From: Leptothoe sp034932105
GTDB lineage: Bacteria > Cyanobacteriota > Cyanobacteriia > Phormidesmidales > Phormidesmidaceae
DNA: 64,000 nt
Assembly (NCBI RefSeq): GCF_034932105.1
Contig: NZ_JAYGIG010000013.1
Location: 1-64,000 of the forward strand
Direction of reading: 5' to 3'
Shown here: piece by piece, positions 9,414 through 18,627 of the stretch
How the letters are laid out: each line of letters starts with the position of its first letter
Numbering within the stretch: the first letter of the stretch is position 1
Translations under genes and position numbers: made by a program
The notes under the pieces: generated by a model
The model's database searches: none
The model's input: only the letters and a program-made list of their open reading frames with translations
What the model was told of the DNA's origin: nothing

Positions 9414-10412
9414 GTGGTTACCTCATCGGCATCGTCTATAACGCCCATCATTCCGCTATCGGAAGCCCTGAAGCAAACGGCGCGAGTGACGGTGTTGGGG
9501 GCGGGGGCCTGGGGCACAGCCTTGGCTAGGCTGGCCCTGACCAATGGCAACCAGGTGCAAATTTGGTCAAGGCGGGGACCGTCGGATTTGGCGACGGCGG
9601 TGGCCGATGCCGATATTGTGATGTCGGTGATTTCCATGAAGGGGGTGGCGGCTCTGGCGGGACAGTTGCAGGTGGCCAATCTGAAACCGTCAACCATTTT
9701 GGTGACCGCCACCAAGGGGTTGGATCCGGAGACCACCCGCACTCCCTCGAGGATTTTTCGGGACACCTTTCCTGATAACCCGATTGTGGTGATGTCTGGT
9801 CCCAATTTATCCAAGGAAATTGAGGCGGGATTGCCGGCTGCCACCGTGGTGGCGAGTACGGATGTGGATGCGCTAACCCTTGTACAGCAGGTGTATTCAT
9901 CCGAGACCTTTCGGGTCTATACCAGTCCTGATCCGGTGGGGGCGGAGCTGGGGGGGACCCTGAAGAATGTGGTTGCGATCGCAGTCGGCGTCTGTGACGG
10001 TCTGAAGCTAGGTTCCAATGCCAAAGCCGCATTGATTACCCGGGCTATTCCTGAAATGCTACGGGTGGGTGTCCACATGGGGGCCCAGGTCGAAACCTTC
10101 TATGGTCTCTCGGGCCTAGGGGATTTACTCGCCACCTGCGACGGCACCCTGAGTCGTAACTATCGGGTGGGCTATGGCCTGGCCCAGGGCAAAAAACTAG
10201 ACCAGATTTTAGATGAGCTGGGCAGTACGGCGGAAGGGGTGAACACCACCCATGTCTTGGTTGATATGGCCAACCGAGAAGGCATTCCGGTCCCCATTGC
10301 GCGGCAGGTCCATCGGTTGCTACGGGGGGTGATCACTCCCCAGGCAGCGGTTGAAGGCTTGATGGAACGGGAACTAAAGCCGGAGGCCTGTGATTTGAAG
10401 GCTAGAAATTAG
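9414..10412 (+). CDS. gpsA: NAD(P)H-dependent glycerol-3-phosphate dehydrogenase
   Basis: Soluble enzyme that reduces DHAP to glycerol-3-phosphate, the acceptor for GgpS and a precursor of phospholipids. It starts at GTG 9414 and has 332 residues. The Rossmann motif VTVLGAGAWGTALARLA lies at about residues 24-41. Further motifs are SGPNLSKEI, the catalytic region GGTLKNVVAIAVGVCDGL and LSGLGDLLATC. The segment between the first Rossmann motif and VMSVISMKGV is shorter than in the enterobacterial enzyme. The stop overlaps the stop of the convergent lipoprotein gene by four bases (TTAG). Confidence 0.96.
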   Translation: MVTSSASSITPIIPLSEALKQTARVTVLGAGAWGTALARLALTNGNQVQIWSRRGPSDLATAVADADIVMSVISMKGVAALAGQLQVANLKPSTILVTATKGLDPETTRTPSRIFRDTFPDNPIVVMSGPNLSKEIEAGLPAATVVASTDVDALTLVQQVYSSETFRVYTSPDPVGAELGGTLKNVVAIAVGVCDGLKLGSNAKAALITRAIPEMLRVGVHMGAQVETFYGLSGLGDLLATCDGTLSRNYRVGYGLAQGKKLDQILDELGSTAEGVNTTHVLVDMANREGIPVPIARQVHRLLRGVITPQAAVEGLMERELKPEACDLKARN

Positions 10413-12103
10413 CGATCGCGACCATAGGTTTGCATAGACCGCTCGCGATAGTCATAGAGCCGTTGCAAATAGCGTCGCTTTGATGGAGATGCCTCTTCAT
10501 CCCTAGACGGTTCAACCTCAGATTCATCCCTAGATGGTTCAACCTCAGATTCTGGGGAACCTTCACCCCTTGATTCCGTAATAGCTGTGGTTGATTGATC
10601 AATTTCCTCAGCTTGTTCCCGATCAGATGCTTGGGAATCAGATGCTTGGTACTCTTGACCGTCCTCCGTTATGACCTCGGCTTCTGGAGTGTCAAGGGCG
10701 TCAAGGATCGCTGGACTTGGCGGTTCATCAGCTTGGAGTGACTCCGGCTCCAAGGTTGATGATTGTTCCACCCGTGTGTCCTGCCCATCGTCTGACGGGG
10801 CAGAAGGTTCCTTACTTTCCCTGGTTTGATTCGAGGTTTTAGCCTCAATTTCTCCAGGTTGAATCTTTTCAGGTTCAGCCTCTTTAGGCTCAATTACTTT
10901 GGGTATTACCCCTTCCATCGATTCAACAGACGAGGCTTTGTCAGACGTAGCGTCTTCCATCGATTCAGCAGACGAGGCTGGTTTAGACGTAGCGTCTTCA
11001 ATCAAAGAGGTGTCTTCAGAAGCGGTGTCTGAAGACGCCGCTTCAGGTTCTGAATTTAGGTCAATCGTTTCGTTTTCCTCAGAATCTTGGCTGGCAGGTG
11101 TTTCGGGCGTTTCGGTAATGGTGGGTTCAGGGATCGGTGGCTCATAGGTAGGATCGATAATGCCCCCCACCTGGGCAAACGTGAGGTCACCTCGGACAAT
11201 TTTGGCCAGACTGTTATCCAGGGCTGGGTCATAGTTAATTAGCCGGATGGTGTTATTAAAGACTCCCCCGATGGGGTTGTCCTCCTCATCTACCAGGGTT
11301 AACTGCACCCAGTTTTGTCCCGGTTTTAGCCCCTCTATATATATAGACTCCCAATCCTTAAGCATTAGGCTGTCGCCATTGAGGGTATAGCGCACCCGCC
11401 AGTCTGTAATCCCTGGGTTATCTTCAGCCACCTGATGCAGGGGGGCATTGGTTAAATAAAAGTCCAATAAAACGGGTTCAGCGCCGTAGGTACCCACCGG
11501 TGAAACGTAGGTTAGCAGGGGTTGATTTTCCCCTGGGGAATTTTCGTCCGTTTTGGCCAAAATGTGGAACGTTACCTGGGCGTAGGACCCTTCATTTTTG
11601 AAGCTTTCATCCCAAGGTCCTAGGGCAAAGGCTCGGAGGGTATGGGTGCCTGGAGCCAGATCCTGCAGAATAATAGGTTGCTCCAGGTCATATACCGATT
11701 CATAGGGCTGGTTATCCAGCAAAATCTGCACATGGGGGCCCATGTCCCACGGTTCATCCTTATATATAGGTAAATCTTGTACCCGTAAACTCACCTTGAC
11801 GGTGGTGGTATCAAAAACTTGCTCGGCCTTGGGTTGGCGGATCTGTACTTGGGGCGCATAGGCATCTAACCAGGGAGCTAACTCCTGAATCAGAGCGGGC
11901 GGGTCCACCTGTTTAAGGGCAGGTCGAGGGGCAAAGAAGGCTGGGGGAGCTTTTGCTGACGCCTCGATTTCGGTTTCAGGCTGAGGGGCGGAGTTACAGC
12001 TGGTCAGCAGCAGTAGCGCCACTAGGACAACCGGTCCGACCACCTGAGCCAGTAGCCGCTGCAGATGTCTTAAAACATCAGAAGCCAAAGTCATGACAAG
12101 CAT
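10409..12103 (-). CDS. Acidic lipoprotein with low-complexity C-terminus
   Basis: The N-terminus has a hydrophobic stretch (VVLVALLLLTSC) ending in a lipobox-like LTSC-N, so the mature protein is probably anchored by a lipid on Cys36. Residues ~60-330 form a structured region rich in beta strands with no named domain I recognise (PGTHTLRAFALGPW, LKPGQNWVQLTLVDEEDNPI look like immunoglobulin-type folds). Residues ~340-540 are Glu/Ser-rich and carry internal duplications (ATSKPASSAESMED then ATSDKASSVESMEG; SEVEPSRDE twice). The C-terminus is basic (KRRYLQRLYDYRERS). ATG 12094 is an alternative start. Function unknown; envelope location inferred. Confidence 0.8.
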   Translation of the reverse strand: MLVMTLASDVLRHLQRLLAQVVGPVVLVALLLLTSCNSAPQPETEIEASAKAPPAFFAPRPALKQVDPPALIQELAPWLDAYAPQVQIRQPKAEQVFDTTTVKVSLRVQDLPIYKDEPWDMGPHVQILLDNQPYESVYDLEQPIILQDLAPGTHTLRAFALGPWDESFKNEGSYAQVTFHILAKTDENSPGENQPLLTYVSPVGTYGAEPVLLDFYLTNAPLHQVAEDNPGITDWRVRYTLNGDSLMLKDWESIYIEGLKPGQNWVQLTLVDEEDNPIGGVFNNTIRLINYDPALDNSLAKIVRGDLTFAQVGGIIDPTYEPPIPEPTITETPETPASQDSEENETIDLNSEPEAASSDTASEDTSLIEDATSKPASSAESMEDATSDKASSVESMEGVIPKVIEPKEAEPEKIQPGEIEAKTSNQTRESKEPSAPSDDGQDTRVEQSSTLEPESLQADEPPSPAILDALDTPEAEVITEDGQEYQASDSQASDREQAEEIDQSTTAITESRGEGSPESEVEPSRDESEVEPSRDEEASPSKRRYLQRLYDYRERSMQTYGRDR

Positions 12104-12336
12104 TTCCCCAAAAGATGGTTAAACCTAGTGCCCCTGTAACGATGTAATGACATCCCAGGCTTAAACGATATTAACTGTCCATCGACCTCGATCAGTCCAG
12201 GATGTTCAAAGCTTTGCTCTAGAGGGCGACCTTCTTTAGCTGTCTTGCTCAGGGGGGCTTAAAGGTTAGGAAAATGCTAGGGACCCATGATGGCTGCGTG
12301 AGGCTGTTTCTGAAAGGTGAAACAACGCTCAGGTAT

Positions 12337-12354
12337 TTTACAAAACTAAACAAA
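12337..12354 (+). promoter_or_regulatory. HLR1-like element (RpaB site) upstream of psaA
   Basis: TTTACAAA, two bases, then TAAACAAA. This matches the published HLR1 pattern (G/T)TTACA(T/A)(T/A)-N2-repeat at 14 of 16 defined positions. It lies about 60-77 bases before the start predicted for the upstream promoter, the kind of position where RpaB activates photosystem I genes in low light. Confidence 0.45.
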
Positions 12355-12378
12355 AATGGCCCTGAATGTAACTAACCT

Positions 12379-12407
12379 TTGAGTTTTAGTCATGGGTTCT
12401 TTATAAA
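12379..12407 (+). promoter_or_regulatory. Predicted upstream psaA promoter
   Basis: -35 TTGAGT at 12379-12384, 17-base spacer, -10 TATAAA at 12402-12407. Transcription would begin near 12414 and leave a leader of about 370 bases. Two psaAB promoters are known in Synechocystis. Confidence 0.5.
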
Positions 12408-12630
12408 AATGATCTATGGTTTTGATTTAAATAAATAAATTTGATTTTGAGGGTTTTATGCATGCCCTGCGGTGTGTAGCTGAAAAGGGCTGGGACTATT
12501 GAGATTTGTTAATATCCGAGCCGATAAGTGTCCGTTTTGTGAAAACGACTACCGTGTGACCCTTGTTCTAAGAGGATTTCGGAGGTTGAATTATTGTTAA
12601 CTCGACGCGGGATCGAGCAAGTGCCGAGTC

Positions 12631-12636
12631 TATAAT
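12631..12636 (+). promoter_or_regulatory. Predicted proximal psaA promoter -10
   Basis: A perfect TATAAT, without a good -35, about 150 bases before the psaA start. A short inverted repeat CTCGA...TCGAG lies at 12601-12617, where the -35 would be. Confidence 0.4.
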
Positions 12637-12787
12637 GCTCAGGAGCAATCCTATAAATAGCGAGTGTCGACGTTTTCTCTGACTTAACATCTCGGTTGAA
12701 AATGTTTGTAATTGTTTCCTTCATGAAGCTTTTGCTGACCTCAGTTTTTAGGCTGTTCGTTCTTTGTCTAGAGAGAGGAGAGTCTCC

Positions 12788-15055
12788 ATGACAACTACCC
12801 CGCGGGAGCGGGAGGCGAAAGTCAAGGTAGAAGTGGATGAAAATCCGGTACCCGTTTCTTTTGAGAAGTGGGGTCAGCCGGGACATTTCAGTCGTACCTT
12901 GAAGCGAGGACCCAAAACTACTACTTGGATTTGGGATCTTCACGCCGACGCTCACGACTTTGATAGTCACACCAGTGACTTAGAGGACATTTCTCGTAAA
13001 ATTTTTAGTGCTCACTTTGGCCATTTGGCCATCGTGTTCATCTGGCTGAGTGGCATGTATTACCATGGTGCTCGGTTCTCTAACTTTGAGGCTTGGTTAG
13101 CAGACCCCATTCATATTCATCCGAGTGCTCAGGTTGTTTGGCCCATCTTTGGCCAAGAAATCCTGAACGGTGACGTGGGTGGTGGCTTCCAAGGTATTCA
13201 AATTACATCTGGTTTATTCCAGATGTGGAGAGCAGCTGGCTATACCAATTCTTTCCAGCTTTTGTGTACCGCCATCGGTGCGCTGGTCATGGCTGGTTTG
13301 ATGATTAATGCTGGTGTATTCCACTACCACGTCAAAGCTCCTAAGCTTGCGTGGTTCCAGAATGTGGAGTCCATGCTGAACCACCACTTGGCTGGTTTGT
13401 TTGGTTTAGGCTCTCTATCCTGGGCAGGTCACTTAATTCACGTGGGTGTGCCTGTTAACCACATGTTGGATGCGGGTGTTGCTCCACAAGATATTCCTCT
13501 GCCCCATGAATATCTATTGGATAAGGCATTTATGGCCGACATGTTCCCGAGCTTTGCTCAGGGTTTGACGCCATTCTTCACCCTTAATTGGGGTGCTTAC
13601 TCTGACTTCTTGACCTTCAAAGGTGGTCTAAACCCGGTAACGGGTGGCCTTTGGATGACTGACATTGCGCATCACCACGTGGCGATTGCCGTAATGTTCA
13701 TTTTTGCTGGCCATATGTACCGCACTAACTGGGGTATTGGTCATAGCATCAAGGAGATTCTCGAAGGTCAGAAGGGCGATCCGTTGCTCTTCCCTGCTAA
13801 GAATGGCCACGATGGCTTGTTTGAGTTCTTGACCACTTCGTGGCACGCTCAGCTGGCTATCAACCTGGCTATGGGTGGTTCGGTGACGATTATTGTGGCT
13901 CAGCATATGTATGCGATGCCTCCATATCCTTACCTGGCAACTGACTACGCTACCCAGCTGTGCCTATTCACTCACCATATGTGGATTGGTGCCTTCATGA
14001 TTGTGGGTGGTGCTGCCCACGGTGCGATCGCAATGGTTCGGGACTACGACCCTGCCATGCATGTCGACAACGTGCTCGACCGCGTTCTGCGTGCTCGTGA
14101 TGCCATCATCTCTCACCTCAACTGGGTATGTATTTTCCTAGGCTTCCATAGCTTCGGTCTATATATTCACAACGACACCATGCGTGCGTTGGGTCGTCCC
14201 CAGGACATGTTTTCCGACAGTGCGATTCAGCTTCAGCCCATCTTTGCTCAATGGCTGCAGAACCTGCACACCCTAGCTGCTAGCGGTACCACGGCTCCCA
14301 ATGCCATTGGTCCTACTAGTATTGCCTTTGGTGGTGACATGGTTGCCGTTGGCGGCAAAGTGGCTATGATGCCGATTGCGCTTGGAACGGCTGACTTTAT
14401 GGTGCATCACATCCATGCGTTCACCATTCACGTAACTGTTCTCATCCTGCTCAAGGGTGTGCTGTACTCCCGTAGCTCTCGCCTTATCCCCGATAAGAGT
14501 GAGCTGGGTTTCCGCTTCCCCTGTGATGGCCCCGGTCGTGGTGGCACCTGCCAGGTATCTGGTTGGGACCATATCTTCCTAGGTCTGTTCTGGATGTACA
14601 ACTCCATCTCCATTGTACTTTTCCACTTCAGTTGGAAGATGCAGTCAGATGTATGGGGTACGGTTTCCGGCGGTACGGTGTCTCACCCTGCTGGTGGTAA
14701 TTTTGCAACTAGCGCTATTACCATCAACGGTTGGCTCCGTGACTTCCTGTGGGCTCAGGCTTCTCAGGTGATCAACTCCTACGGTTCGGCTCTGTCCGCC
14801 TACGGTTTGATGTTCTTAGCCGGTCACTTTGTTTGGGCATTTAGCCTGATGTTCCTCTTCAGTGGTCGCGGCTACTGGCAAGAGTTCATCGAGTCCATCG
14901 TTTGGGCTCACAACAAGCTCAAGGTTGCTCCTGCAATCCAGCCCCGCGCACTGAGTATCACTCAGGGTCGTGCTGTTGGCGTCGCCCATTACCTCCTCGG
15001 CGGTATTGTGGTGACCTGGGCGTTCTTCCATGCTCGAATTCTGTCGATAGGTTAG
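12788..15055 (+). CDS. psaA: Photosystem I P700 chlorophyll a apoprotein A1
   Basis: Large thylakoid core subunit of photosystem I. With PsaB it binds P700, the electron-transfer chain and the FX iron-sulfur cluster. The ATG at 12788 gives MTTTPRERE, the conserved PsaA N-terminus, and 755 residues, the usual length. An upstream in-frame ATG at 12764 would read through the ribosome-binding site. Signature features are the FX ligand loop FPCDGPGRGGTCQVS, repeated WxxHxxHLxxxF-type helices and many histidines for chlorophyll. The C-terminus ARILSIG is typical. It is cotranscribed with psaB after a 23-base gap. Codon use is that of a highly expressed gene. Confidence 0.99.
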   Translation: MTTTPREREAKVKVEVDENPVPVSFEKWGQPGHFSRTLKRGPKTTTWIWDLHADAHDFDSHTSDLEDISRKIFSAHFGHLAIVFIWLSGMYYHGARFSNFEAWLADPIHIHPSAQVVWPIFGQEILNGDVGGGFQGIQITSGLFQMWRAAGYTNSFQLLCTAIGALVMAGLMINAGVFHYHVKAPKLAWFQNVESMLNHHLAGLFGLGSLSWAGHLIHVGVPVNHMLDAGVAPQDIPLPHEYLLDKAFMADMFPSFAQGLTPFFTLNWGAYSDFLTFKGGLNPVTGGLWMTDIAHHHVAIAVMFIFAGHMYRTNWGIGHSIKEILEGQKGDPLLFPAKNGHDGLFEFLTTSWHAQLAINLAMGGSVTIIVAQHMYAMPPYPYLATDYATQLCLFTHHMWIGAFMIVGGAAHGAIAMVRDYDPAMHVDNVLDRVLRARDAIISHLNWVCIFLGFHSFGLYIHNDTMRALGRPQDMFSDSAIQLQPIFAQWLQNLHTLAASGTTAPNAIGPTSIAFGGDMVAVGGKVAMMPIALGTADFMVHHIHAFTIHVTVLILLKGVLYSRSSRLIPDKSELGFRFPCDGPGRGGTCQVSGWDHIFLGLFWMYNSISIVLFHFSWKMQSDVWGTVSGGTVSHPAGGNFATSAITINGWLRDFLWAQASQVINSYGSALSAYGLMFLAGHFVWAFSLMFLFSGRGYWQEFIESIVWAHNKLKVAPAIQPRALSITQGRAVGVAHYLLGGIVVTWAFFHARILSIG

Positions 15056-15078
15056 CGGGGAGGACTTACTAGAAAACT

Positions 15079-17283
15079 ATGGCAACTAAATTTCCAAAAT
15101 TTAGCCAAGACCTCGCACAAGATCCAACTACGCGTCGGATCTGGTACGGGATTGCCACCTCTCATGACTTTGAAAGCCACGATGGCATGACTGAGGAGAA
15201 TCTTTACCAAAAGATTTTTGCTTCTCACTTTGGTCACCTGGCAGTCATTTTCCTCTGGGTATCCGGCAACCTGTTTCACGTAGCTTGGCAAGGTAACTTT
15301 GAGCAGTGGATTAAAGATCCCCTCAACGTTAAACCCATCGCCCATGCGATTTGGGATCCTCACTTTGGTCAGAATGCGGTGGATGCGTTCACCCAGGCTG
15401 GCTCCACTGGTCCCGTTAACGTAGCGTTCTCTGGGGTTTACCACTGGTGGTACACCATTGGTATGCGGACCAACAGCGACCTTTATTCGGCGTCTTTGTT
15501 CCTTTTGGTTCTGTCGTCTATCTTCCTGCTAGCAGGTTGGTTACACCTACAGCCCAAGTTCCGTCCCAGCTTGTCCTGGTTCAAGAATGCTGAGTCTCGC
15601 CTAAACCACCACCTAGCTGGTTTGTTTGGTGTGAGTTCCTTGGCTTGGACTGGTCACCTGGTTCACGTTGCAATTCCTGAGTCCCGTGGTGTGCATGTTG
15701 GTTGGGATAACTTCCTAACTGTTTCGCCTCATCCCGCTGGCTTGGCCCCCTTCTTCTCCGGAAACTGGGGTGTGTACGCTCAGAACCCTGACACTGTAAA
15801 CCATGTGTTTGGTACTTCTGAAGGTGCCGGGACTGCAATCTTGACCTTCTTAGGCGGGTTCCATCCTCAGACTGAGTCTCTATGGCTCACTGATATGGCT
15901 CACCATCACCTAGCCATTGCGGTGATCTTTATCATTGCTGGCCACATGTACCGGACTAACTTCGGTATTGGTCACAGTCTTAAGGAAATCCTCAATGCTC
16001 ACCAGCCCCCTAGCGGTGGTCTGGGTGAAGGCCACAAGGGAATGTTTGATACCCTCAACAATTCCTTGCACTTCCAGCTAGGTCTAGCTCTGGCTTCCTT
16101 GGGTGTAGTAACTTCTCTAGTTGCTCAGCACATGTATGCGATGCCTCCTTACGCGTTTATTGCTAAGGATTACACCACCATGGCTGCGCTTTACACTCAC
16201 CACCAGTACATCGCAGGCTTCCTGATGATGGGTGCCTTTGCTCACGGTGCGATCTTCTTGATTCGCGACTACGATCCAGCTGCGAACACTAACAATGTGT
16301 TGGCTCGTATTTTGGATCACAAAGAAGCGATCATCTCGCACTTAAGCTGGGTGACTTTGTTCCTCGGTTTCCATACCCTGGGTCTTTACGTACACAATGA
16401 TGTGGTCGTTGCCTTTGGTACTCCCGAGAAGCAAATCTTGGTTGAGCCTGTGTTTGCCCAGTGGGTTCAAGCTGCCTCTGGTAAAGCTCTTTATGGCTTT
16501 GACACGCTGCTATCCAATGCTGACAGCATGGCCACTGGCGCTGCTAGCGGCATCTGGCTACCAGGTTGGTTTGAGGCCATTAATAGTGGTACAAACTCTC
16601 TGTTCTTGACTATCGGCCCTGGTGACTTCTTGGTGCACCATGCGATTGCTCTGGGTCTTCACACCACTACCTTGGTCTTGGTCAAGGGTGCGTTGGATGC
16701 CCGTGGTTCTAAGCTAATGCCCGACAAGAAGGACTTTGGCTATAGCTTCCCCTGTGACGGCCCCGGTCGTGGCGGTACTTGTGATATCTCTGCATGGGAT
16801 TCCTTCTACCTAGCCATGTTCTGGATGTTGAATACCCTGGGTTGGCTAACCTTCTACTGGCACTGGAAGCATTTAGCTATCTGGTCTGGTAATGTGGCTC
16901 AGTTCAATACGAGTTCCACGTACTTGATGGGTTGGTTCCGTGATTATCTGTGGTTGAACTCTTCCCAGTTGATCAACGGCTATAACGCCTACGGCATGAA
17001 TAACTTGGCGGTTTGGGCTTGGATGTTCCTCTTTGGACACCTGGTCTGGGCGACCGGTTTCATGTTCCTCATCTCTTGGCGAGGTTACTGGCAAGAGCTG
17101 ATCGAGACCATTGTTTGGGCTCATGAGCGCACTCCTCTGGCTAACTTGATTAGCTGGAAGGATAAGCCGGTTGCTCTATCCATCGTTCAGGCTCGTGTAG
17201 TTGGTTTGGCTCACTTTACCGTGGGTTATGTTCTGACCTATGCAGCCTTCCTGATAGCGTCGACGTCTAGCCGATTTGGATAG
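15079..17283 (+). CDS. psaB: Photosystem I P700 chlorophyll a apoprotein A2
   Basis: Partner of PsaA in the photosystem I heterodimer. It has 734 residues, which is the family length, and begins MATKFPKFSQDLAQDPTTRR as in other cyanobacteria. The FX-binding loop FPCDGPGRGGTCDIS supplies the other two cysteines of the shared 4Fe-4S cluster. The C-terminus (AAFLIASTSSRFG) is typical. The ATG follows the psaA stop by 23 bases with a GGGGAGGA ribosome-binding site. A strong terminator ends the operon. Confidence 0.99.
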   Translation: MATKFPKFSQDLAQDPTTRRIWYGIATSHDFESHDGMTEENLYQKIFASHFGHLAVIFLWVSGNLFHVAWQGNFEQWIKDPLNVKPIAHAIWDPHFGQNAVDAFTQAGSTGPVNVAFSGVYHWWYTIGMRTNSDLYSASLFLLVLSSIFLLAGWLHLQPKFRPSLSWFKNAESRLNHHLAGLFGVSSLAWTGHLVHVAIPESRGVHVGWDNFLTVSPHPAGLAPFFSGNWGVYAQNPDTVNHVFGTSEGAGTAILTFLGGFHPQTESLWLTDMAHHHLAIAVIFIIAGHMYRTNFGIGHSLKEILNAHQPPSGGLGEGHKGMFDTLNNSLHFQLGLALASLGVVTSLVAQHMYAMPPYAFIAKDYTTMAALYTHHQYIAGFLMMGAFAHGAIFLIRDYDPAANTNNVLARILDHKEAIISHLSWVTLFLGFHTLGLYVHNDVVVAFGTPEKQILVEPVFAQWVQAASGKALYGFDTLLSNADSMATGAASGIWLPGWFEAINSGTNSLFLTIGPGDFLVHHAIALGLHTTTLVLVKGALDARGSKLMPDKKDFGYSFPCDGPGRGGTCDISAWDSFYLAMFWMLNTLGWLTFYWHWKHLAIWSGNVAQFNTSSTYLMGWFRDYLWLNSSQLINGYNAYGMNNLAVWAWMFLFGHLVWATGFMFLISWRGYWQELIETIVWAHERTPLANLISWKDKPVALSIVQARVVGLAHFTVGYVLTYAAFLIASTSSRFG

Positions 17284-17303
17284 CGTTTGAGGTTTTAGGA
17301 GAA

Positions 17304-17343
17304 TGAAAAAAGCCCTTCAGCTTTGCCTGAAGGGCTTTTTGTT
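17304..17343 (+). terminator. Rho-independent terminator of psaAB
   Basis: Ten-base perfect stem AGCCCTTCAG (17311-17320) and CTGAAGGGCT (17327-17336) with a six-base loop, followed by TTTTGTTT and preceded by AAAAA. This is the clearest intrinsic terminator in the window. Confidence 0.92.
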
Positions 17344-17579
17344 TGATACAAAGACATACTGATTTGAGTAGGACTGGAGTAGATATGAAATTTTAGAGGT
17401 TAAAGTATTTAACGGTTATTTAATAAATGACTAAGCTAGCTGATACTCTTTCAGCAGAGGTCTGCAAGGATATGAACTAATTTGAGCAGAGGTAAGTTCA
17501 CCTATCAAGTCGAAGATATGAGGATACTTTTCTAGTACTTGTCTTACACCCAAGATTTATACCATCTGAATTTTTATTA

Positions 17580-18626
17580 ATGGTCGCTCTATCGAAGATG
17601 AGAGAATTTACCTGTATTGATTTGTTTGCTGGAGCAGGTGGGTTGAGCTGTGGCTTAATCGCTGAAGGGTTTGATATTGCTGTGGCAGTGGAGATTGACT
17701 CTGTCTCTGCGAAAAGTTATATCTTAAACCATTCAAGTACTAAGGTTCTTGTTAAAGACATACGTAAAATTACTGGTCCAGAGTTGCTTAAACAGGCTGG
17801 TTTAGTTCGTGGTGATTTAGATTTATTAACTGGTTGTCCACCATGTCAAGGATTTTCAACACTTCGCACAAAGCGGCGAACACTAGAGTCCGATGATCCT
17901 AGAAATGACTTGATTCGGGAAGTATTGCGTTTAGTACGTTCTATGAGGCCTCGCGCTATTCTCATCGAGAATGTTCCAGGACTTGCTAAGGATAGAAGAT
18001 TTGTGGATTTCCGAGTAGGTTTGAAGCAGGCTGGTTATTGTTCGGATTATGCAATTTTAAATGCTTCGGATTTCGGTGTCCCGCAACGTCGTCGTCGTTT
18101 AGTCCTGATTGCTTTTCGTGGCATGAATGTACCGGCTAACTGGTCTTGTTACGAGACTTCTGAAAAAAATGTTAGGCAGGCTATTTCTCATTTGGCTACA
18201 TCAGCTGGATCCAGTGGAGATGCACTTCACGATATTCCTGAGAAACGGACGCCAGCTATGATGGAGCGAATAAGAGCTACGCCGAAAGACGGTGGCAGCC
18301 GAAAAGATTTACCTTCAGAAATGCAATGCAGATGTCATGTCCGTGGAGATGGATATTTTGATGTCTATGGCAGAATGGCTTGGGATGCCCTTGCACCCAC
18401 TATTACAAGTGGATGTAGCAATCCTTCGAAAGGACGATTTTTACATCCTGAGAAGGATAGAGCTATAACTCTTAGAGAGGCAGCCGTACTGCAAACATTT
18501 CCAGAAACTTATAAATTTTGTCTTGATCGTGGGAAAGATCATGTAGCGCGCCAGATTGGAAATGCTTTTCCTCCTGATCTGATTAAACCTATTGCAAGAA
18601 TTATCAGCCAAAAATTAGTGTCATAG
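17580..18626 (+). CDS. DNA (cytosine-5) methyltransferase
   Basis: C5-cytosine methyltransferase of the Dcm/M.HhaI type with all main motifs in order: I (CIDLFAGAGGLSCGL), IV with the catalytic cysteine (LLTGCPPCQGFST), VI (ILIENVPGL), VIII (FGVPQRRRRLVLIAF), IX (LREAAVLQTFP) and X (QIGNAFPPDL). The target-recognition part between VIII and IX is short (~110 residues), and the 348-residue length is compact. ATG 17598 (MREFTCIDLF) may be the true start instead of 17580; neither has a strong ribosome-binding site. Base composition is much richer in A/T than psaAB or pgk, pointing to transfer. The gene ends one base before the ATPase gene, so the two form an operon. A solitary housekeeping methyltransferase is the alternative reading. 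Confidence 0.95.
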   Translation: MVALSKMREFTCIDLFAGAGGLSCGLIAEGFDIAVAVEIDSVSAKSYILNHSSTKVLVKDIRKITGPELLKQAGLVRGDLDLLTGCPPCQGFSTLRTKRRTLESDDPRNDLIREVLRLVRSMRPRAILIENVPGLAKDRRFVDFRVGLKQAGYCSDYAILNASDFGVPQRRRRLVLIAFRGMNVPANWSCYETSEKNVRQAISHLATSAGSSGDALHDIPEKRTPAMMERIRATPKDGGSRKDLPSEMQCRCHVRGDGYFDVYGRMAWDALAPTITSGCSNPSKGRFLHPEKDRAITLREAAVLQTFPETYKFCLDRGKDHVARQIGNAFPPDLIKPIARIISQKLVS

Positions 18627-18627
18627 A

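Larger units (their letters stand above)
12104..12787 (+). other. Long promoter and leader region of psaAB
   Basis: 684 bases between the divergent lipoprotein gene and psaA. It contains two promoter-like sites, an HLR1-like element (listed separately) and a ribosome-binding site, GAGAGGAGAG, near 12773-12782. Rfam describes a psaA leader RNA with UNCG-loop hairpins at this position in some cyanobacteria; I could not trace its three hairpins here. Confidence 0.6.

Noticed and set aside
12509..12970. 153-codon frame on the minus strand across the psaA start
   Set aside because: It covers the psaA ribosome-binding site and N-terminal codons and has no recognisable protein; it is a frame shadow.
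17580..18626. Methyltransferase as the HIP1 (CGATCG) modifying enzyme
   Set aside because: Known cyanobacterial CGATCG methyltransferases are solitary. The ATPase partner and island composition argue for a separate role, though specificity cannot be read by eye.
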